A DNA stretch of 64,000 nt from Diphasiastrum complanatum. Lineage: Eukaryota; Streptophyta; Lycopodiopsida; Lycopodiales; Lycopodiaceae. Below are positions 1 to 11,559 of this stretch, piece by piece; position 1 is the stretch's first letter; each line of letters opens with the position of its first letter. Under the pieces are notes generated by a model that was not told the DNA's origin, ran no database searches, and saw only the letters and a program-made list of their open reading frames with translations. A program made the translations under genes and the position numbers. The stretch spans positions 3,831,607 to 3,895,606 of the forward strand of contig CM055098.1 of NCBI GenBank assembly GCA_029204225.1. The letters are read 5' to 3'.

Positions 1-474
1 GAATCTGATAATATCTGGTGAGTGGTCTTGATATGGAGGTCCAATACCCTCAGCAAAAGACGAGGACTCTGGTGGAAAGTAACATGCTACAATAAAAAGA
101 TCTTTATCCAAACCAATATCCTGACCCACGATGCGAGTCCATATGTAGCGGGCCTGCTCGTCATGGCGGATGAAGTCAATACTCGAATGGAGAGTCTCTC
201 TATACAAGCAAGCGACTCCACTTGAACCTCGGCCGCTAGCAGATCTAGTCTCTCGTCGGAATACCGAGTCCCATCTATATCCAGGAAAAGAAGGAAGTCC
301 TTGCTCCGGGCTCTCTTTTGTCTCCATGAAGAATAATATATCTCTACCTGTAATAAAATCAATAAGGCCCCTCGCCGTAAAAGATGAATGTATGCCAGCA
401 CAATTCCACACTCCAATCCGAAGGTGGTGTGGATGGGGCCCCGAGGTGCTCCCAACCTTGGGCACCCCAAATCC
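1..474 (-). CDS. LINE ORF2 N-terminal APE-like endonuclease, partial
   Basis: One minus-strand frame is open for 158 codons from 474 to the window edge. It shows the landmarks of the L1 endonuclease in order: VWNCAGI near the start (the family's WN-R/AG motif), METKES with the catalytic glutamate, the glycine-rich GRGSSGVACLYRE, then RYIWTRIVG and DKDLFIVACYFPPE. The enzyme nicks target DNA to prime reverse transcription. The exact start codon is unclear because no ATG stands at the expected place, and plant LINE ORF2 often starts shortly after ORF1. It follows ORF1 (ending at 538) in another frame. The reverse transcriptase should lie to the left of the window. Confidence 0.8.
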
Positions 475-537
475 CTAGCATTGGGAGCTGCTAGGAGCGC
501 TATCAAGAAAGCGCACTCGTCCATCTCGATAAATGAC

Positions 538-1449
538 TCATTTGCCAGACTCACGGGCTGCCTGAAAGGCCTTACGCCTCTCCTCTACTTGGATATATGT
601 GAGGTCGTCATCCATATAGATAGTGGTACCACGTAGCTTAGCTCTGCACCGCAAAGCATCTCGACGACTCTCTAGGGAAGTGAAACGGATAATGAGTGTG
701 GCTGCATCTCTAGTGGTCCTCCATGCGGTATCTAACCCATCGGTCATGTGCCCGAGAGTGGTGTCGAGAAAGCGTTTGGCTTCAGCCAAGGCATCCTATG
801 TGTCCGGGATCCCGCGAACTCTAATGTTGTGGGCTTTTTGGTCTCGAGTTTTCTCTCTCGAGATGGTGGCTGAGATAACCGAGGAGATGGGAGCGCTTGG
901 TTTGTTGCCTTTTTTCAGAACTGATGCCCAAGAATGGGCCTCTTCTTGCTGCTTCTCAATCTTGGTTTCTAGCTCCCGTATCATATTGGTGCTGGATTCC
1001 GAAGTTGCAGCCTGCTTGATCCCGATGGATTGTTCGAGTGATGCAACTTTGGATTGCAACATGTTCTTCTCATTGATCAAAGAGGTAACCGTTCCTTTCA
1101 GCTGTGAGATTTCTTGTCGCAAAATCTTGAAATCTGCTTTGATTTGATCGATCTGCCAGGATAAAAAAAGTTCGGTGGATTTGGAGGGCGTATATGGGAT
1201 ACTTGCTGTAGATTGTGGTGCCGGGAGGGAAGAGGAGCTAGCAATGATCGGAGTGGGGAGGATGGGATCAGAGAACGGAAGAGGAACAGAATTGGGAGAG
1301 AGATTAGGGTGAGCAGAAATCAGTGGGATCGGCAGGCATGAGCGGGCAGGACTTGCTGCCACGCAGGCAGACTGCTCTGCATGCGTGGCAGCGAGGGTAG
1401 GAGGGGAGCGTGATGGCCAGCGGGCAGTAGTGGAGCAAGGAGGAGCCAT
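538..1449 (-). pseudogene. LINE ORF1, coiled-coil and RRM-like RNA-binding protein, one in-frame stop
   Basis: The frame starts at an ATG at 1449 (MAPPCSTTARW), which is preferred over the ATG at 1527 because the latter only adds a Ser-Leu run read from the (CT)n tract. A Pro/Ser-rich head of about 100 residues is followed by a heptad-like coiled coil (DQIKADFKILRQEISQLKG, then LINEKNMLQSKVASLEQ). Next comes an RRM-like part starting NIRVRGIPD, then FLDTTLG, LIIRFTSLESRRDALRC and a basic tail EERRKAFQAAR. This order matches L1 ORF1p, which binds LINE RNA as a trimer. A single TAG at about 796-798 interrupts an otherwise continuous frame between GIPDT and DALAEAKRF, so the copy cannot make full-length ORF1p unless read through. 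About 300 residues, a usual length. Confidence 0.8.
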
Positions 1450-1476
1450 AGCGAGAGAGAAGAGGCGCCCTAAGCC

Positions 1477-1478
<2 letters not shown>

Positions 1479-1523
<45 letters not shown>
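1479..1523. repeat. (GA)n microsatellite
   Basis: About 22 GA dinucleotides sit at the 5' boundary of the LINE. On the LINE's coding strand this is (CT)n. It may be part of the LINE leader or a site of slippage after insertion. Confidence 0.95.
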
Positions 1524-1527
<4 letters not shown>

Positions 1528-2042
1528 TCACACTAGGATACTCTAAACCTCACAATTTGTAATTAGCTTTCTAGTATGGAAAATACAAAGAGTCAGAGGC
1601 TTATAAAGGGGTGGAACTTGGAAACCCCAATGAGCTTGCTTCCCCTTATTGCCCATTTTTCCTGAAGCGTATATTAAGCTCCAAAAATGCTGAATTGACT
1701 TGGGCCCAGTAGTTTAAGGCTTGAAATAGCTTAAACACTTGGAACTTTATTGTGCTTCCATGGAACTAGGTTTATATTTATTTCGCATGGCAATGAAGGG
1801 CTTTAACCACCTGAGAACTTAGACAAGAATCTGCATAGGGCATCCTCCCCTAATCTGCAAGCATGTATGGAGTGTGCTTTAGCACTGTGAAATTTGAATG
1901 CTTAATTTACTATACTAATTTTCCTTTTTAAAATTTCAATTCAATCCACTTTTACCTGACTTTTTATTTGTATTTGGATACTTAGATCAAGGATCGAAGC
2001 GTTTGGCTGTTAACTTTAAATGCTCTATTGTCTCCCAAGCAG

Positions 2043-2168
2043 GTAAGGAAAACTAATAGGTCTTCTACCTACCCTTTGAAGTCTGAAGCCATGAATCTGA
2101 AAGGCAGGGAAGCTAAAAAATTCGACCTTCCACGAAGTGCATACTCAGTTCTCACATCGAAAAGTGCT
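2043..2168 (+). CDS. Host gene, candidate exon 1 in window
   Basis: A 126-bp segment lies between an acceptor (cccaagcag at 2042) and a strong donor (GCT/gtgagt at 2169). It encodes 42 residues, VRKTNRSSTYPLKSEAMNLK through SAYSVLTSKSA, in phase 0 at both ends. The peptide is basic and polar with no recognised domain, as in linkers of chromatin proteins. It was chosen because it lies on the same strand and phase as the exons that follow. No start codon is implied: the gene must continue to the left. Alternative: a chance open segment with good splice sites. Confidence 0.45.
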
Positions 2169-3053
2169 GTGAGTATGCTCTACATTTCTCTGACTTGTTT
2201 TCAGGCTGAGTAATGCTCAGTATGCTGCTACATTTCCTAAAAAACTTCATCCCTTCATGTAATCATCTCCAATTAGGAAGTTGTTCAAGCTTTCTCAATA
2301 GAATCTCGTTATTGTTAAGCACATTGCATTCAAAGTGTTTCGCAATCGATGGCATAATCATGACTTGAATGGTTGCAAGTGATATTCTTTAGTCATCAAA
2401 TGGCTTTTAATCTAAGGAAAGTCTGGCTTCTCCACTCACTAAATTTTGATTAAGGGAAATGAATTTTTTGTTGAATTGAGATGAAATACATCATTGACTA
2501 GTGTTCATTCTTAAAAGAAAAAAATGCAATTGCTCACGATACAAGATGAGGCTCCCTCTCACGAGGGAATGTTGCATAAATCTTAACGCAATGAATGTAA
2601 TATGTCCTCGTGTATAATTCCACATAGCAAATTCTCCTATAAGTTGTTGCCTGGCTCCATGATCTGGCTTATAGAACCCACATATATCTGCCTTTCTGCC
2701 TGCATGGATTAGTTCTCACAACAACCCTTTTACTCCTTAGATTCTGGTTATCTCGAGCCCTTCATTTTTGTGCCCTTGATCTACTGCAGTCTTTCATTGG
2801 TCTGATTCAGTGGCTACATTTTGGATGAGTTCACCTGCTTTCATTTCTTATTCTATCCCTTGTTGATCCCTATACTACGCTTGTGGTGTCATTCTACTCT
2901 GTTTCTTGGAACCACCAAACATATTGGCCACAATGCCTCAGAAAACAGAGTCCAGCCGTAATTTCTTCCTTTATGTAGGTTTGAAGACCCATCATTAATA
3001 GTCACTAGAGTTTGACTACCTAGATGCTGATATGATTAACATACAATGTTTCA
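2169..3053 (+). other. Intron sequence, no element recognised
   Basis: AT-rich sequence without long reading frames on either strand. I see no terminal repeats or coding remnants. It reads as intron 1 of the host gene up to the repeat element that starts near 3054. Confidence 0.4.
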
Positions 3054-3758
3054 TGGGTTCGTTTCATACGTCGTTTTGAAATGCGTGGTTCTGGTTCGAA
3101 ACGGGAATTTATTTTTAGGTTTTTTTTTTTGAATGTGTTTTTGAGGGTTTTTGGGGTTAACACATGTCATAGAAAGTCTGGTAACAAGTAGATACATCCA
3201 ATTTTATGAGAATGGCTCTAGGGAATGCAATTTCAAGAGGAGAAGCTGTAGTATGGTGACTACGGTCCTCAGTCAATTATTGATATTGTCACCATTCATC
3301 ATACAGTCACAATTTGCAAACATCCGAGAACTTCCAAAAGTTGTAAATAGTAAAGTTACAAACTATAGAACTTACTACTTAGTACTTGCAACTTAAAACT
3401 TACTACTTACAACTTACTACTTACAAATTACAATGCACTGACCACTTGGAAGTTGACACTAAGTTCTAATTTCTAAGTAGTAAGTTCTAACCATAGATGC
3501 ACAATTAAAAACTAATCCTAATTTCTAAAATAGTAAACCTAAGCTCTAACCCCACTCTAGCTCAAGAGTTAAGCCTCACACACACACACACTCTCCCTCT
3601 CTTTCTAGATTCTCACACACTGTGACACACACACACACACTCTCTCCCTCTCCTCTTTCACACAGTGTACACACACACACTCTCTCTGTCTCTCCCTCTT
3701 TCAAAATTCACACGTCACACTCTCCCTATCCTCTCTCGCTCTCTCTCAATCACACACG

Positions 3759-3799
<41 letters not shown>

Positions 3800-4030
3800 A
3801 ACACAAACACACAAACACACCACCACACTCAAAGTTCACACACACACACACACACACTTCCTTGACTTCACACACAGACACACAAACACACAAACACTCC
3901 CTCTCTTTTACACACACACACACACATCAATATCTCTCTCTCAACACAATCACACATTCCAACACATTTCACAACACAACACACAACCCACACTCACAAG
4001 TTACAACACACATAATCACAACATTGAACA

Positions 4031-4108
<78 letters not shown>

Positions 4109-4265
4109 CTTCTCTATCGTGCCAAAAAGTGAAAATAGACATCCCTTGGGCCTGCGCTTTATCGCAAAAAAATTTGCATTTTTTTAACAGTCGTTTCGAA
4201 CAGCGAAACGCTGTTTCGAAATGGGGTCGTTTCGTACGTCCCGTTTCGAACGTGTTTCAAGGACA
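3054..4265. mobile_element. Non-coding repeat with GTTTCGAA-rich ends and CT/CA core
   Basis: The left edge (3058-3108) and right edge (4180-4262) share a motif family: GTTTCATACGTC followed by TTTTGAAATGCGTG on the left, GTTTCGTACGTC followed by CGTTTCGAACGTG on the right. Between them lie short runs of the CTTACTACTTACAA type and a 550-bp CA/CT-rich block (3570-4117). The same layout (TTACTAC-like runs, CT-rich block, GTTCGAA-rich end) recurs at 7300-7805 next to the hAT transposase, so this may be a shortened, non-coding relative of that element. No target duplication was identified. Confidence 0.45.
3577..4106. repeat. CA/CT compound microsatellite block
   Basis: A mosaic of (CA)n and (CT)n arrays ending in a (CT)n run at 4030-4106. 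Long frames here (for example 3622-4305) are read from the repeat and are not genes. Confidence 0.9.
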
Positions 4266-4533
4266 CACTGCTAACATACCATGCAAGGTTCATGTTGAGT
4301 TGTGATGCCTAACACTTACATTATATTCTGTTACTACTTATTTCAATTTTACAAGAAAATACTAAGAAACACTTTCTTATCCTTACTATCTATCAAATTG
4401 CAGTTGCTAATAATCAAATTGCAGTTGTCAATGTGAGGATATACTGTAGGTATTAAATTACTGTTTAATTTTGCTATACATTTGAATACGGACTCTGGAT
4501 TGGCATTCTATATTTGGCTTCTCTTGTTTACAG

Positions 4534-4689
4534 TTGAAGCTGAAGGAGAGACTCGAGCTTTTTGACACTTTCAGACAAGCTGCTAATTCTTTTCAAGAAG
4601 GTTGGGATCAGTTGGGGCTTAAATTGTACCATGGTTATGGTTTGCCGTCGTGGTGGCAAGCTGGCTTTCATGATGAAGAACTTGTCAAG
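4534..4689 (+). CDS. Host gene exon 2: first half of a SANT/CHD-like segment
   Basis: A 156-bp exon between a pyrimidine-rich acceptor (cttgtttacag at 4533) and a donor (AAG/gtgttt at 4690), phase 0 at both ends, 52 residues. It begins LKLKERLELFDTFRQ, an amphipathic charged helix, continues through GLKLYHGYGLPSWW and ends AGFHDEELVK. Joined to exon 3 it gives a stretch like the SANT-type region C-terminal to the motor of CHD chromatin remodellers, where a tryptophan-rich turn and W..xHDxxLL lead into GV(F/Y)xHGFGNW. Function inferred: histone or DNA contact in the nucleus. The family match rests on motif memory only. Confidence 0.65.
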
Positions 4690-5439
4690 GTGTTTCCTCC
4701 CTCCCTTCTCCCACATGCATGCATACATTTCCGACTTGCTCAGATGCCAAGATGGCACCATTGCTTATTTGGGATTTGTATATCATCAAAGAGCGGAGCA
4801 ATACTTTTCCAAGAAACTGGCTCCCATTTGCCAGTTCTTTAGGTCTTTCTCTTGATGTGAATTAGCATCTGTTATCATGAGAACTTGAACTTGACACCAC
4901 CGTCTCATTACTTTCAAACTTGGTAGCTGCATGCATATACTTTATCCATGCCATCAACATTGTTATTGATAAAAAAATGTTTCAGTACCTTGTAATCTGC
5001 ACTTGCATGAACATGCGTGCAGGTGCAACATCGATCTCTCCACAGATTTTACGTCAGTAGTCGATTGACTGGAACATGCACCTGTATTCATGCAAGACTC
5101 TGAATCTCAGCCCTAACTCAAATGCCTGAGATCATTTTCTTCTTGATATCTTATCAGAATCTTGACATTATGAACATGCAGAGGATTAATATTGACAAAT
5201 CAGTAACTTGAGTAGTGGAAAAGAAACTTCTCAAAACTTAAGAATTTGCAAATAAAAAACAACTGCAAAGACTGCTGTCAGTTAGTAGTGAGCTTATCTG
5301 AAGCTTGAAATCGAATCTTTCTGCAAAGATTTTCCCAATTCCCTTGCAACAAAACTTCTTAATGCTGATCATTGATGTCAACATCTGACATCAAGATTCG
5401 AATTCCGAAACAAAGTTCAAACTTCAAACAAGTTGCAAA

Positions 5440-6760
5440 GTTGAAAGTTCAAACCTTTTGGGGGCTGGTCTGAAAACGTTAAGGGTAGAATGGGCCCTGA
5501 ACATACTGAGGACCTTCGGCCTCTTGATGACAAATCTCAACCTAGAACTGTGCCGTGTCAACGACCTCCTTGACCCATGGTATCCATGCTATGCCCTCAA
5601 ACAGGAGGTCGAGACAATGTGCAGCGCAGGGCATCCAAAAGATGTGGGGATAGGCCTCATTAACAAACCTCCCCATCACATGACAATTTGCAGCATTGTC
5701 CGTCACAACCTGCACAATTTACAAATTATAGCACAACTTACAACTACTAACTTGAAACTTGAGTCTTGTATCAAGCAAGCTGCAACAATATTGAACAAAT
5801 TACAAATTTAAAAGTTGCGATAAATACCTGTGATTCGTGATTCAGAAGTTTTAAGTTGCAGCCTGTAGGTTATAGTTCGTAATTCGTGATTCAGAAGTTT
5901 TAAGTTGCAGCCTGTAGGTTATAGTTTGTAAGTCGTAACAAGATTTTACAGCTTTCAAGAATCAAGAATCAAGTTTGAAATGTAATTGTATACCTGTACA
6001 ACATTATCTGGTCCACCTCCACAATGGCCTCCTGGATATGGCGAAACACATACTCACCAGTGATTGATAAGCCTGCCTCGGAGGTGTCGATGGCTCTCGA
6101 AAACATCGTGCCTATTCAGGAAGACACCAGTATATTTAGAATGTGCCGCTTCCTTACATCAGTCCAGCCATCAAATATGATAGTACACCCATACCTGGTT
6201 TCCAAGCAGCCAGTGGCCACTTAAGTTCAACTTTGACAATCAATGATTGTGGCAAATTGCAATTAAAATCGTGAAACTTCAAATATCAAGTAATAAAGCT
6301 GAAACTTAAAGGGCTTACTTTTCCCACGACTTCTTGATTGGCTGTAGCTCGCGATCAATGGAGGCCCACTCATCAAGAAATCCTCTCCTCCGCAAATGAT
6401 CCATGCTGGGACCCTCCCTCTCCGAACCAATCCTAGAAATGGCTCTCATCATCTCCCTCCATGCAGGGTCGTAGCAAGGTGAAATGGGAGGTCATATGTG
6501 TAAAAGCACCTCCTAACAACAATCTCAGCCAAGTCCTTGTTTGATTGCATCCAGGAGGCCATATAATAGTCCCTGCCTCTAGCCTGTCCTCGGCCAAGGG
6601 CTCTACCCCTCGACGGTGCAGAATCTGTAGATGGTGCTCTGGAGGAACCAATGCCACCAGTACTGCTAGGTCCTGCTCCTGTGTCACCTTGAGTCCCAAC
6701 ATCTCCAAGAGACTTGAGTCTGAGAGGAACCAGGCTCATGAGCTGCAGATGTCAGGGACA
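5440..6760 (-). pseudogene. hAT-type transposase with DUF659-like core, decayed
   Basis: Read on the minus strand from about 6740 down to 5450. The head is Ser/Gly/Arg-rich, then MASWMQSNKDLAEIVVRRC and FYTYDLPFHLA. After a frame change comes DDLRRRGFLDE-like sequence and ELQPIKKSWE. The core shows TIIFDGWTDVRKRHILNILV (6190-6110), then a segment ending VEVDQIMLYR. An apparent spliceosomal intron (donor near 5994, acceptor near 5711) separates this from VVTDNAANCHVMGR, then CAAHCLDLLFEGIAWI. These are hallmarks of the plant hAT/DUF659 family. At least two frame changes are visible and the C-terminal dimerisation region is not found, so it is inactive. Confidence 0.8.
5833..5931. repeat. 49-bp tandem duplication
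   Basis: Two nearly identical 49-bp units beginning ATTCGTGATTCAGAAG lie head to tail within the transposase intron, followed by a degenerate third start. Slippage or unequal crossover is the likely cause. Confidence 0.85.
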
Positions 6761-6769
6761 CCTGTGTAT

Positions 6770-7810
6770 CTAACACCGCAATACTTATCATGGTTCATCA
6801 AACACATTGCACAAAATAGGTCAAGACTCAAGATTCAAGATTGGACTCTGGAGAGTCAAGACTCAAGACTCAAGACTCAAAGAAGACCTTCTCTCATGAG
6901 TCACTGACAACTGTACTATGTAGTCTGCACTATGTGCTATCATCTATGTAGTTTGTTGACACTTGACAGTTGAATTTTCAGTGTTCACAACTGCAACTTA
7001 CATGTGATACTAGATAGAAACTTGAAATTGAAAGATGAAACTAATTATGACCATTTACACCTTAAACTTTATCTACAAGTCCACCGCTTTGTGCTTGATG
7101 TGCCATAGTTTGCTTCAATCGTCTAATGATCCCATAAGGGATCCCTAACCTTCAGAATTGTACTACGTAGGCTAGTCCTAATCCCTATCTAATACTACAA
7201 CCTAAACTCTAAACCCTAATACCTAATTACTATCACTAATTACCTAATTTCTAATACCTATTTAATGCAATCTATCATCTTTCAAAAGTGACTCCCCAAC
7301 CTTGCCTTCAACCTACTTACAACCTACTTAGTACTAAGACTTTCTAACTTCTAACTTCTAACACGCTCCCTCCTCTCAAGCCTCAAGGCTCACACTCCTA
7401 AATTCTAAGCTCTCTCCCTCTCCCCCACACTCACACTCTCTCCTATACACACACTCCCTCTCCCTCTCACTCCCTCTCAACTTTCAAGAGTCCCTCCTAC
7501 CAAATTCCAATGATGATTGATCATTTTATCAATGCTCCTCTCAAGTTTCAACTCTCAATGGCAAAATCTAAATCAAGTGGCAAAAAGCCCCCTGTCCTCT
7601 AAGATCTTCTCTCACTCCCTCTCTTCTCTCTCATTCACTCTCCTCTTCCCTCACTCCCTCTCCTCTTCTCCTCTCTTCTCTTCTCTCTAGAGTCCAAAAA
7701 CGCGTTATGGAAACCATGAGGGCCCGGGTGCGGTTTTTTGGTTTCCAACGGTTCGAACCGAACTGCGGTTCGGTTCGAAACACGATTCTTGGTTCGAATC
7801 GAGCAAACAT
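6770..7810. mobile_element. hAT element non-coding flank with GTTCGAA-rich end
   Basis: Upstream of the transposase (on its own strand) lies AT-rich sequence, then TACTTACAACCTACTTAG-type runs, a CT-rich block (7380-7690) and a dense GTTCGAAC-type inverted motif cluster (7735-7805). The last resembles the edges of the repeat at 3054-4265. It is the probable terminus of the hAT-type element, abutted at 7811 by a Copia LTR. No long gene is present. Confidence 0.45.
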
Positions 7811-9150
7811 TGTTACAGAGTAGTGATCTTTTAGAATAAACCTATCTGAGAACAGATCATGAGGGCGTAGCAGTGCTCTGAGAGTCTGAGAAATGCTCAG
7901 ACAGAGATCAAAAAATAAAGTCTGTCAGAACTCTTTTCTCTCTTCGAGTATCCTCCTTTTATGCCTACTTTTGATCCTTTATTATATTTACTATTACTTG
8001 ATCCTAAATTGCTGGTTTGATGTTATATAAGACACCTTACAATGCTTAATCAATAGTGAAATTGCACTAATTATGGATCTCCCAATCTCCAACAATCAGA
8101 TCTGAAAGGGGCATGACAAAGTAGGTGTCTGCAACAGCTTGATAGCAGAATATTCAAGGTAGAAGAAGAATATTCTGAGCCAAATTTTGCGAATTTGAAG
8201 ATGTCGGATTTGACAATATTTTTGAGGAATCTTCAGTGAGTGTCCATGGATTTGAGATTGTCGAAGGTCAAGGAATTCGAGATCATCGAATTGTGTGAAT
8301 TTGTTTTAGAATTCGAGTGTCGAATTCGAGGAATGACAGATACGATGGATTTGAACTGATAAAAAACTGTATATTTCTATAGGTTTGTTGAATCCCAGTT
8401 CATTTTTGCAGAATGTTCCCTACTGCAAAATGTAGTTCAAAATTGCGGGTCCCTGTCTGTGGCAGAAAACAGAGATTTCATTCAGAGCTGTAATAGATGG
8501 GTTTGGAGTAGAAGTAAATTCCAACACTCCCCTAAATTCAATTGAAATCACTTCAAGAAATCAAGCTTCTATTTGAATCTGAGATGCTTGTCTCTTGGTA
8601 GAACTTTCATAGATAAAATGTTGCAATTTGATTATCAGTTATGCAATTGATAATGCCACAGTAAATAGTAATAGGAGATTCTGTGTAGAAATGCAGTAAC
8701 AAGCTGACAGTCTGAGAACAATGCATGTTAATGTAATTAGCAGCCAAGATTGAACTAGGATCAAACAGTGTCACTCCCCATTGGTTCAGTATATTGTGTT
8801 TGCTTGAGGTCTAGTTTAAAACAAGAAGTCAATTATCTTGGTTGCTTGAGTTGCAACAGAATGTCCAGATTGACGAAGTCTGAAATATTCTAGAAACAAG
8901 TATGCTGCAGATTCATTACCATGATGACTCTATCGAGAGATTCTCCAGTGCTGAAAGAAAATTCAGGATCAGACATAAATGTCCTGCAGTATATGTCAAG
9001 CAGGAAACCTTGGACTTTGGTGGGTGTCGTGGTTGCTTTTGCTATTATGGACCCTTTGAGATCACCAACTCCATATTGTGTGTGACTTACCAACTCCCAT
9101 TTCAAAAGTTTCACGTATTTTCGATATCAGTCTTCCACGTGCTATTCTAA
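7811..9150 (-). mobile_element. Copia remnant with 3' LTR (minus strand)
   Basis: On the minus strand a purine-rich tract stands just upstream of TGTTGGAATTTAC at 8526. The sequence from 8526 down to 7811 begins TGTTGGAA and ends CTGTAACA, as an LTR of about 716 bp should. Upstream on the same strand are eroded pieces resembling the end of Copia RNase H (ITIYC, TDNQIA, KRQASQ). A 74-codon frame at 8890-9114 within it is not recognised. An old fossil with many breaks and no second LTR seen. Confidence 0.5.
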
Positions 9151-11242
9151 GTTTGTTGATTTGTTTAATCCTTCCTTACCTACAAGGCTACAACTAATGG
9201 CCTTTGCCTGGTTTCCTCATGGTCGCATATTTGCAAGCATCACTGCAATCTATTGTAGAGTTTTTTGTGTAGTGGTATAATCGACTTCCGAACGAATGTA
9301 TATGAAAAACAGAAGTTATATGTGATTTCTTGAATATGGAATTTGTTTTGCAGATGTGATTACTTCTACAGCCCTCAAGATCCTCCGTGGCATTATATCA
9401 TGCTTTGTTCATCACTTGTACCAATTGTGTGAATGTTGTGTTTTTGAGGATGAAAGAGAGTTATAAGGTCAGTTACTATCAATATTTATTGAATATTAAA
9501 GCTTTTTGCACTCCCCAAAACATATTAATACTTATCCCCATTCCTCGTGTCTTTGATCAATTTGAGGGCTTCAAACTTCATTAAGACATTTATGGGCCTC
9601 ATTCTCTTTGGTTGATTGCTCATAGAGTAGGTGTAAGACTATCATACCTCAGATCTAGACATTGATTTAGCAACATACTTGTGAAGACCTATCTGAAGAT
9701 GGAAGTTTTACAAAAATCAGATAATCAAGATAAAGAACAACTAACACAAGACTGTATTGTTGTTGATGTTTTGACTAAGCAAATAATCCCATTTGAGGAT
9801 GTTGAATTCTTAGAAACCTATTCCAACCCTTTATAGTCGGAACACAATAGCATAGCTGAAGAGCAATTTGCATGAAATCAGTGTTATCCGAAAACCAGTG
9901 TACCTAGCATACAACAAAACAAGTATAGTGACTATGATAAATAAATGAATTATTTTTTGCCACTTATCTATGGATGAAGGAAGATCTCAAGCACCATAGG
10001 TGATCCACAAGCTTTTATTCACCACTATATAGTTAGGTAGATCCGAACTTAGTATGCATGTTCTAGTTCCAAAAGATATGGAGAGCAAGATTAAATTGCC
10101 TACTTAAAAAGGTCTAACCAGCTTTCATGCATCCCACATCCTACATCCAGACCAGACTGCATTCACAAAACCATCATGACGATTAAAGCCAGTGCCATTC
10201 ATAAACAAAAGTGTATTCCTGTTTATCCTATATATTGATGAGTAGGCATTAACCAAAACATGATGATGATTAAAATCATCGCTGTTGATAAACAAAAGCA
10301 TTGATAATCTCGTATGTACTACACAAGACATGACAACATTTATAATCCGATTCCAAACCCATTTACCGCCAATGTCAATGTAACTTCTGATGAACTAGGC
10401 ATGCATAGGATTACTGAGGTCACGAGAGAAGCACCTGAGACCACCAGAGCATGAGGCACATTATTTGCTAGTTAGAGTTCTCTCTACCCAACTTCTTAAC
10501 ATTGGCAGCATGAAGAAGATTACACCAAGAACATCTGGTACCATGTGAGCGAGGATAACTAGCACATACAATTATTTATTCTTTGTTAAACAATTACATT
10601 TTTTTTTCTTTCTTTCTGGCAACTATGGTTGAGTTGATATGATGTGGTTGAATTGGCGAAGATTTGTTGACCCACTTTTTGTTAAAACGATTTCTTAGAC
10701 ATGGTATTAACGTTACTTTCAAGTGTTGATGTTGCGCTTTTTTTCAAAGAATTTGTGTGTGGGGGGGGGGGAGCTCCAACCTTATCCTCAACCCTTAAGA
10801 ATATCTTGTGAAGGCTCAATTTTTAAAAAAAATGTGTGAAATGTATTTGAGATATTGGCTAGTTATTTGCATGATAAATGTTGCAAAAGGTGAGAATATG
10901 GTTGGATTGTTCCAAACATAATTAGTTGCTTTTGGCTTTAATTTGGAAAAGAAATAACTTTCTTGACTTCGTATAGAGAACCTATGCCACTATCTCTGGC
11001 TCTTATAAAGAGAGTCAAGTACAAAATGCATGATTGCAGGTTCTTGTATTTTACAACAAGAAAGCTTCTTATAAATTTTTGGATGGTAATAATATCAACT
11101 AGGATCAGAAGGAAAACATTAGCGACTGTTGTTGTGGTCCCTCAAGATCCTCATTTGTAAGCTTATGCTTGTATCTTTTTGATAGATGTTATGTTTTTGT
11201 TATCCTATTAGAACTGTGAAATTGCTCTGATTTTTTTTCTAG
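9151..11242 (+). other. Intron 2 remainder, nothing recognised
   Basis: AT-rich sequence ending in the pyrimidine-rich acceptor (ttttttttctag) before exon 3. Short frames at 9387-9584, 10125-10331 and 10963-11160 have no recognisable content or splice logic. A G9 run occurs near 10762. Confidence 0.4.
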
Positions 11243-11413
11243 GGTGTGTTTCAACATGGGTTTGGCAATTGGGATCAAATACTTGAAGACATGAGCCTAG
11301 GATTCTACCATGTTGATAGAGCCTCAATGCTTGGAGCATCTCTTCGTAAACTCTTTGTGAAGCGGTTGAAGTTGATTGCAAATTGTTTGTGTCGCCAACT
11401 TCGAAAGGTCAAG
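11243..11413 (+). CDS. Host gene exon 3: second half of the SANT/CHD-like segment
   Basis: A 171-bp exon, phase 0 at both ends, 57 residues, between acceptor ctag at 11242 and a consensus donor AAG/gtgagt at 11414. It begins GVFQHGFGNWDQILEDMSLG, which completes the HDEELVK end of exon 2 into a SANT-type helix pair, then runs through ASLRKLFVKRLKLIANCLC to end CRQLRKVK, a basic helical stretch. The match across a 6.6-kb intron is the main evidence that both exons are real. The following exon in phase 0 on this strand is at 24669. Confidence 0.7.
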
Positions 11414-11559
11414 GTGAGTGATCATCTCAAGAAATGTTGTTAGATTCTCATGTCGTTAAAATTTATTCACTTTTATATGTTTCTATACCACAATCTTAAA
11501 AGAGACAAATTTTCTCTTTGTTGACATTATAGTAATAAAATAATAGAGTTTGTTAGTAG

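Larger units (their letters stand above)
1..1531 (-). mobile_element. L1-like LINE, 5' part, cut by the window edge
   Basis: A non-LTR retrotransposon lies on the minus strand with its 5' end near 1530 and its 3' part beyond the left edge. Two parts are visible in the expected order: an ORF1 (coiled coil followed by an RRM-like basic region) and the start of ORF2, an APE-type endonuclease. The 5' end is marked by a (CT)n tract on the coding strand. Reverse transcriptase is not in the window. The good preservation of both frames suggests a fairly recent copy. It lies upstream of the first host exon seen, so it may sit in an intron of that gene, in antisense orientation. Confidence 0.85.

Noticed and set aside
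3622-4305. 227-codon frame rich in His/Thr/Ser/Leu
   Set aside because: It is read entirely from (CA)n and (CT)n microsatellites.
8890-9150. Open frames on both strands, considered as a host exon between exons 2 and 3
   Set aside because: Splice sites do not fit the phase-0 pattern and the adjoining minus-strand sequence looks like a Copia end.
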